A DNA stretch of 10,767 bases from Candidatus Gastranaerophilales bacterium (GTDB taxonomy: Bacteria > Cyanobacteriota > Vampirovibrionia > Gastranaerophilales > Gastranaerophilaceae): the NCBI GenBank assembly GCA_021199975.1, contig JAJQHF010000036.1:1-10767 (forward strand), in the 5' to 3' direction. Under the pieces are notes generated by a model. That model was not told the DNA's origin. It did no database searches and was given only the letters and a program-made list of their open reading frames with translations. Shown here one piece after another: positions 6,921 through 10,767 of this stretch. A program made the translations under genes and the position numbers. Numbering within the stretch: the stretch's first letter is position 1; the number at the start of each line of letters is the position of its first letter.

Positions 6921-6935
6921 GTGTAATTTTTACAC
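6921..6935. promoter_or_regulatory. Palindrome upstream of the pckA -35 box, candidate operator
   Basis: GTGTAA and TTACAC form a perfect 6-bp inverted repeat separated by three T. It starts three bases upstream of the -35 hexamer and lies between the flavoprotein terminator and the pckA promoter. The position suits an activator or repressor dimer. The protein that binds it cannot be told from the sequence. Confidence 0.4.
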
Positions 6936-6946
6936 ATATTTTTTCT

Positions 6947-6977
6947 AAAAAATAGGGGCGCTAATCTTAGCGTCCCC
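6947..6977 (-). terminator. Intrinsic terminator of the DXS-like/MerR/flavoprotein operon
   Basis: On the minus strand GGGG-A-CGCTA pairs with TAGCG-CCCC (one bulged A, loop AGAT; bases 6955-6977), followed by TATTTTTT. It lies 14 bases beyond the flavoprotein stop and directly ahead of the pckA control region. Confidence 0.85.
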
Positions 6978-6990
6978 GTCTTTTAAATAT

Positions 6991-7626
6991 TTACCTTATA
7001 AAATCGGTTCTCTCCGTTTTCTCTGTTTTGGGCATTGGAATATTATTATTTTTACCGAGTTCTATACATTTAAGCAGCCAGGCCATATTATGAGCTATAT
7101 TCCTCATTGTTTGTAAACCCTCTTTATCAAGTTTAACATCCTCCGGTTTGCTTCCGTGAACCATATTCCAATAAGTTGAACTGACTATAGGCATTTGTGA
7201 AATAGTAAAATATTTATTTAAAACATCAAAAGAAGCGGTTGTACCTGCTCTTCTTGCTGAAGCTATTGCGGCGGCAGGTTTATACATAAATGCTTTACTG
7301 CCTGCTCCTAAGCTGTTTGCAAAAAATGCCCTGTCCAAAAATGAAAGTATTCTGCCTGACGGATGTGCATAATAAACAGGAGTTCCAAATACAAATCCGT
7401 CTGCTTCATAAGCTTTTTTTATAAATTCATTAACTCCGTCATCTTTAAATATACAGCCTTCTTCACTGCATTTCCCGCAGGATATGCAATCTCTTAAAGG
7501 ATTTACACCTGTTTGAAAAATTTCATATTCAATCCCCTCTGCTTTTAAACTTTCGCCTATTTCCGTTAAGGCAGTGTAAGTACAACCGTTTAAATGCGAG
7601 CTTCCGTTTAACATTAATACTTTCAT
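6991..7626 (-). CDS. Isf-like iron-sulfur flavoprotein / NADPH-dependent FMN reductase family protein
   Basis: The 211-residue flavodoxin-fold protein is from the NADPH-dependent FMN reductase superfamily. The FMN phosphate loop is LNGSSHLNGCTYTAL (6-20). It is followed by a compact cysteine motif C47-x2-C50-x2-C53-x4-C58, as in archaeal-type iron-sulfur flavoproteins (Isf), where it ligates a 4Fe-4S cluster. GTPVYYAHPSGRILSFLDR (81-99) is the second flavin-contact region, and the C-terminus has the NMAWLLKCIELG helix (180-191) common in this subgroup. The likely job is cytoplasmic electron transfer or reduction of a quinone, nitro compound or similar; the substrate is unknown. ATG 7626 has a strong AAAGGAGAT ribosome-binding site. 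It lies 68 bases after merR with no terminator between, so it is the last gene of the DXS-like/MerR unit. MerR regulators of this subgroup often sit beside reductases, which fits a stress-response role. Confidence 0.85.
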   Translation of the reverse strand: MKVLMLNGSSHLNGCTYTALTEIGESLKAEGIEYEIFQTGVNPLRDCISCGKCSEEGCIFKDDGVNEFIKKAYEADGFVFGTPVYYAHPSGRILSFLDRAFFANSLGAGSKAFMYKPAAAIASARRAGTTASFDVLNKYFTISQMPIVSSTYWNMVHGSKPEDVKLDKEGLQTMRNIAHNMAWLLKCIELGKNNNIPMPKTEKTERTDFIR

Positions 7627-7694
7627 ATAATATCTCCTTTGTTTAACCGCTAATTCTTTCTTAATTATATATCAGTCAAGTAAATTTAAGCTTT

Positions 7695-8111
7695 TTATAC
7701 TGCATTTTCTTCTTTTGAAATATTATTCATAGGATTCCACGTATCTTTCAGGTTTCCGTTAACAAGATTTTTGTAGAAATTTTCTTTATAATTGAGAATA
7801 TCCAGTTGCTTTTTCAAATTTTCCATTTCATTTAAGGCTTTTTGTTTTGTACTTTTAATAATTTGATAGCGTTCAGCAATGGTAGAATCACCAATTATAC
7901 ACAAATCAATATACCTTTTGATTGCTTTATTTTCCGTACCAACACTTCTAAGACATTTAACTATTTTAACCCATTCTAAATCTTTATCCGTAAACATCCT
8001 GATATTATTTTGGTTTCTTTTAACAAACGGGAAAAATCCGCATTTTGCCCAAAATCTTAGAGTATGTTCGGAAATTTCCATTTTTTCGGATACTTCTTTT
8101 ATTGTGTACAT
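7695..8111 (-). CDS. MerR family transcriptional regulator (AdhR/YraB-like)
   Basis: The 138-residue DNA-binding protein has the MerR winged helix at the N-terminus: YTIKEVSEKMEISEHTLRFW (2-21), then the wing with RNQNNIRMFT (32-41) and DLEWVKIVKCLRSVG (44-58). A dimerisation coiled coil of about 80-118 follows (KALNEMENLKKQLDILNYKE). It belongs with the AdhR-type regulators, which sense reactive aldehydes and related electrophiles and control reductase genes. No CxxC metal site like that of MerR or ZntR is seen; C24, C53 and C71 are possible sensor cysteines. I start at ATG 8111 rather than the in-frame ATG 8132, because AGAGG stands seven bases before 8111 and the start then lies just two bases after the DXS-like stop. 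That spacing means translational coupling. It may autoregulate the operon promoter at 9907-9935, where an inverted repeat fills the spacer. Confidence 0.9.
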   Translation of the reverse strand: MYTIKEVSEKMEISEHTLRFWAKCGFFPFVKRNQNNIRMFTDKDLEWVKIVKCLRSVGTENKAIKRYIDLCIIGDSTIAERYQIIKSTKQKALNEMENLKKQLDILNYKENFYKNLVNGNLKDTWNPMNNISKEENAV

Positions 8112-8113
8112 AA

Positions 8114-9880
8114 TTAAACCTCTGCCGGACATAATATTTTACTGACATCTTCTGTAATAAGTTCTTTTGTCAAGTGATACTTTTTATATAATTCATCAAG
8201 CGGAATTCTGTCTGTAAATTCTTTTAAAGCACCGTAATTTAGGACTTTTACGTCGGAGGTTGAGTAAAATCTTGAAATTTTTTCACCGAAACCGCCGTCT
8301 AAGACACCATCTTCCAATGTTATTATAACCTTATGATTTTGTTTTAGATTTTCAAGCAATTCCGTATCAAGCCCCGTTATAAACTTAGGATTAATTAATG
8401 TTGCATTAATATTTAATTGTTTCTTTAATTCATTTTTTACATCCAAAGCAAGAGGATAAAAACTGCCCAATCCTAATATTGCAACGTCACTGCCTTCTTC
8501 TTCAACCTTAAATTTATTTAATATTGAATAATCTGTTTTATCTTCAATACCTGTAGAAATTAATTCACAAGATGGAACTCTTATTGCCGCCGGATATTCA
8601 TTTTGGTTAACTGCCCATTCAAGCATGGCAAGATATTCTTCTTTGCAGGAAGGTGCAAGATAAACCATATTAGGAATGTTACTGATTACAGGAATATCAA
8701 ATACGCAAAGATGTGTAGCATCTGCATTTGAAATACCGCCCCAATATACCAGCATTGTAAGAGGTGAATTATTTAAACATAAATCCTGCGACATTTGGTC
8801 ATAAGTACGCTGTATAAACGAACTCATAACCGCAAAGACTGTTTTTGCACCCATTTTTGCAGAGGCTGCCGAAAAAGCAATTGCGTGTTCTTCTGCTATT
8901 CCGACATCTGTATATTGACTGCCGAGTTTTTCTCTGTAATCTTTTGTAAACCCAAAAACACCGGGTGTCGCCGCTGTAACAACATTGAATGTTTTATCTT
9001 CTTTTGCTTTTTTAAGAATGAAATCTTTTGTTATTGAATTATAATCCTCATTTACAATAACTGTTTGAGTATCTTTTTCATCAAGTGTTCCGGGTAAAAT
9101 CCAATGGAATGCTTCCTTATTTGTTTCTGCAATTTTAAGACCATGACCTTTTAGGGTATTAATATGAACAATTACGGGGTGATTTACATTTCTTACGGTT
9201 TTAAATGCTTCAATTAATTTTTGGATATTATTACCCTCATCCACATATAAATAATCAAAACCTAAAGATTTAAAGAAATTGCATTCAGCCAATCCTTTTG
9301 TATCTCTTAATAATTTTAAATTATCATATAATCCGCCGTGGTTTTCTGCAATAGACATGTCATTATCATTAACAATTATAATAAAGTTAGAATTAAAACA
9401 TGCCGCATTATCCAATCCTTCAAGTGCTTCGCCGCCACTCAATGAGCCGTCGCCTATTAACGCTATAACATTTTCATTTCCTCCCGCTAAATCTCTGGCT
9501 TTTGCAACGCCAAGAGCTAAACTTACAGAGGTTGAAGTATGCCCTACTTTAAATAAATCATATTCGCTCTCTTCAGGCGCTGTATAACCTGTAAAATCAA
9601 GATATTTATCGGGATTTATAAACCCTTCTTTCCTTCCTGTTAAAATTTTGTGAGGATAACACTGATGTGAAACATCAAAAACTATCTTATCTTTTGGGGT
9701 ATTAAAAACATAATGAAGCGCAATTACAGCCTCAATAATACCCAAATTCGGCGCCATGTGACCGCCCGTTGTATTCACTTTTTTTATTATAAGTTCTCTC
9801 ATTTCATCTGCCAGGTTATTTAATTCTTCAACAGATAAACCTTTTAAATCGTTGGGATAATTTACTTTATTCAATATCAT
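8114..9880 (-). CDS. DXS-like thiamine-diphosphate transketolase-family enzyme (divergent 1-deoxy-D-xylulose-5-phosphate synthase)
   Basis: DXS condenses pyruvate and glyceraldehyde-3-phosphate to start non-mevalonate isoprenoid synthesis. This 588-residue protein aligns along its length. Thiamine-diphosphate and catalytic residues are kept: GGH with H41, DVSHQCYPHKILTG (69-82), GDGSLSGG (143-150), NDNDMSI (171-177), H259, GIAEEHA with E330, and QRTYDQ (357-362). Several DXS hallmarks are missing. The DRAG arginine (E. coli R420, acceptor phosphate) is W380 in YWGGISNADATH (379-390), the GPxDGH motif is VDEGNN (213-218), and the loop after NHGGLYDNL (180-188) is about 30 residues short. D387, H390 and R434 remain. 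An automatic annotation would say dxs, but a paralogue with another acceptor is possible. ATG 9880 follows AAGGAAAAATAATT. It is the first gene of a unit with merR and the flavoprotein. Confidence 0.85.
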   Translation of the reverse strand: MILNKVNYPNDLKGLSVEELNNLADEMRELIIKKVNTTGGHMAPNLGIIEAVIALHYVFNTPKDKIVFDVSHQCYPHKILTGRKEGFINPDKYLDFTGYTAPEESEYDLFKVGHTSTSVSLALGVAKARDLAGGNENVIALIGDGSLSGGEALEGLDNAACFNSNFIIIVNDNDMSIAENHGGLYDNLKLLRDTKGLAECNFFKSLGFDYLYVDEGNNIQKLIEAFKTVRNVNHPVIVHINTLKGHGLKIAETNKEAFHWILPGTLDEKDTQTVIVNEDYNSITKDFILKKAKEDKTFNVVTAATPGVFGFTKDYREKLGSQYTDVGIAEEHAIAFSAASAKMGAKTVFAVMSSFIQRTYDQMSQDLCLNNSPLTMLVYWGGISNADATHLCVFDIPVISNIPNMVYLAPSCKEEYLAMLEWAVNQNEYPAAIRVPSCELISTGIEDKTDYSILNKFKVEEEGSDVAILGLGSFYPLALDVKNELKKQLNINATLINPKFITGLDTELLENLKQNHKVIITLEDGVLDGGFGEKISRFYSTSDVKVLNYGALKEFTDRIPLDELYKKYHLTKELITEDVSKILCPAEV

Positions 9881-9906
9881 AATTATTTTTCCTTTTTTTT
9901 ATTTAT

Positions 9907-9935
9907 TTTATAGCTTGAAAGCCGCTCTCAGTCAA
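9907..9935 (-). promoter_or_regulatory. Promoter of the DXS-like/MerR/flavoprotein operon with an inverted repeat in the spacer
   Basis: The minus strand has -35 TTGACT (bases 9930-9935) and -10 TATAAA (9907-9912) with a 17-base spacer. The start would be near 9900, some 20 bases before the ATG. The spacer is GC-rich for this window and holds GAGAGC-G-GCTTTC (9917-9929), an inverted repeat with 5 of 6 pairs. Its position between the hexamers is where MerR-family regulators bind. Confidence 0.65.
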
Positions 9936-9948
9936 CCTGCAGTAAAAT

Positions 9949-9980
9949 AAAAAAACTTCCTTAAATTATTTTTAAGGAAG
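9949..9980 (-). terminator. Orphan intrinsic terminator, minus strand
   Basis: A perfect 10-bp stem (CTTCCTTAAA at 9956-9965 with TTTAAGGAAG at 9971-9980, loop of five) is followed on the minus strand by seven T (9955 to 9949). The plus strand has no T-tract after it. It stops a minus-strand transcript coming from the right, 14 bases before the -35 of the DXS-like operon, but no minus-strand gene is recognised there. Confidence 0.75.
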
Positions 9981-10242
9981 AAAAATTAGTAAAAGAGACA
10001 TCAATAATATTATTACCTGTATTAAAAACTCCGTCCAACGAAAAGAGCCAATGTAAAGCAAACTTAATAATAATAACTGTTTAAGCTTGAAGGAAAACTA
10101 TATATTGAGTATACTAAAAACACTTAAATTAACTTTTGTAAAAAATATTAATAAATTGAACAAAAATACGCAACTTAAAATATTAAGGAACTTTAGACAA
10201 AAGTGAGTTATAAGTTAAAAGTCAAATCAAACTAGGCGAAAT
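9981..10242. other. Intergenic region with a plus-strand promoter and an unassigned minus-strand transcript
   Basis: No convincing gene is seen. On the plus strand TTGAAG (10087-10092), 17 bases and TATACT (10110-10115) form a plausible promoter for the right-edge gene, leaving a leader of about 120 bases. On the minus strand two frames stay open into the orphan terminator. One gives a hydrophobic 29-codon reading from TTG 10061 to TAA 9974-9972, without a ribosome-binding site. T-rich DNA gives such readings by chance. Bases 10041-10063 resemble 4641-4663 in the other long spacer. Confidence 0.35.
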
Positions 10243-10767
10243 ATGCAGGTAAACAAAGTAAACGCAATAATTCCGAAAGAAACAAATAACAAAAACATTA
10301 ATAACAAGCAAAATACATCATTTAAAGGAATACCAGCCGGCATAGACAAACTTGCATTGGGTGTGGCTGATACAATAGAAAATGGCGGATTAGCCGTTTC
10401 TTTTACTCTTCAGGACATGCTCGGCACTAACCTTCCACGTCCTTTAATGGGATTAAAAAGAAACTCAAAAGAAAATAAAGGCGAAGTAAATAAGAAATTT
10501 GCATTAAAAGAGCTTGTCAGAGAAATGATAACAGGTCCCAGCATGTTTATAATTCCGGGAATACTATTCGGAGCTGGGAAAAAGGCTGCAGGTGAAACAA
10601 TTAATGTACCTGCAAAGTTTATTAAATCTCTCGGTGAAATTCATGCTGCAAATCCTTTAACAGAAGCAGGAAAACCGATAGGAAAAGAAGATTTTTATAA
10701 AAATGCATTTACAGAAATAATTAAAAATGCGAAATTAGAAGAACAGGCTTCACAAGAAACAAAAGAA
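10243..10767 (+). CDS. Hypothetical protein with N-terminal SFKG motif, 3' end outside the window
   Basis: The frame is open from ATG 10243 to the window edge (175 residues, no stop). The first 25 residues are Asn/Lys-rich, low in complexity and probably disordered, ending in NTSFKG (24-29). The next part, GIDKLALGVADTIENGGLAVSFTLQDMLG (33-61), has a helical, Gly/Ala/Leu pattern. A hydrophobic Gly-rich stretch follows (PSMFIIPGILFGAG, 99-112), possibly membrane-associated, and then a charged helical tail rich in Lys and Glu. I do not recognise a family with known function. I recall short disordered N-termini ending in F-K-G in many uncharacterised Gastranaerophilales proteins, which is my main taxonomic hint. 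The ribosome-binding site is weak (AGGCGAAAT before ATG), but the codon pattern and the absence of stops over 525 bases support a real gene. A promoter lies at 10087-10115. There is no classical signal peptide. Confidence 0.75.
   Translation, partial: MQVNKVNAIIPKETNNKNINNKQNTSFKGIPAGIDKLALGVADTIENGGLAVSFTLQDMLGTNLPRPLMGLKRNSKENKGEVNKKFALKELVREMITGPSMFIIPGILFGAGKKAAGETINVPAKFIKSLGEIHAANPLTEAGKPIGKEDFYKNAFTEIIKNAKLEEQASQETKE

Noticed and set aside
7879..9587. Plus-strand open frames opposite merR and the DXS-like gene (7879-8145, 8795-9037, 9279-9587)
   Set aside because: They are antisense to well-supported genes and have no motifs or ribosome-binding sites.
9949..10242. Thiamine-diphosphate riboswitch upstream of the DXS-like gene
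   Set aside because: The CTGAGA and ACCTGAT-type core sequences are absent, and the hairpin lies upstream of the operon promoter, so it cannot attenuate that transcript.
1..10767. tRNA, rRNA, CRISPR array, phage or transposase genes
   Set aside because: No cloverleaf-like sequence, regularly spaced repeats, integrase or transposase motifs were seen.

Overview
The window is low-GC DNA with genes on both strands, separated by short AT-rich spacers with clear sigma-70-type promoters and U-tract terminators. The gene set points to a fermentative, host-associated anaerobe: an ATP-type PEP carboxykinase, a VanH-like D-lactate dehydrogenase, a sodium-dependent amino-acid transporter, a peptide-type ABC ATPase and an iron-sulfur flavoprotein. 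The right-edge protein has an Asn/Lys-rich N-terminus ending in an SFKG motif. I associate that pattern with gut Gastranaerophilales (the non-photosynthetic Melainabacteria/Vampirovibrionia branch of Cyanobacteria). This taxonomic guess rests on pattern memory and is only moderately secure; a low-GC Firmicute or similar is the main alternative.

Left part (1-2440). The window opens inside a type II mannose-1-phosphate guanylyltransferase/mannose-6-phosphate isomerase (ManC/AlgA family, plus strand). It carries an apparent one-base frameshift near base 88 and ends slightly short. A small GC-rich patch follows. Then comes a convergent gene (minus strand) for an NSS/SNF-family sodium:amino-acid symporter. 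That gene and the next one diverge from a shared promoter region (2313-2440).

Middle (2441-5247). A VanH-like D-2-hydroxyacid dehydrogenase and an OppF/DppF-like ABC ATPase lie on the plus strand. The ATPase has no permease or binding-protein partner here and looks leaderless. A spacer of about 375 bases follows. It holds a very good plus-strand terminator and a possible small transcript, but no ordinary gene. After that, on the minus strand, is a DUF4186 protein placed directly behind the terminator of pckA.

Right part (5200-10767). Minus-strand genes are pckA, with its own promoter, a palindrome just upstream of it and a terminator, and then a three-gene unit: a divergent DXS-like thiamine-diphosphate enzyme, a MerR/AdhR-type regulator (2-nt gap) and an Isf-like flavoprotein, closed by a terminator. 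The unit's promoter has an imperfect inverted repeat in the -35/-10 spacer, the usual place for a MerR-family operator, so autoregulation is plausible. The DXS-like enzyme keeps the thiamine-diphosphate residues but lacks the DRAG arginine that binds the acceptor phosphate, the GPxDGH motif and an internal linker. It may be a paralogue with a different acceptor rather than the housekeeping isoprenoid enzyme; this operon is the most interesting part of the window. Upstream of it, an orphan minus-strand terminator and a plus-strand promoter lead to the partial SFKG-motif protein at the right edge.
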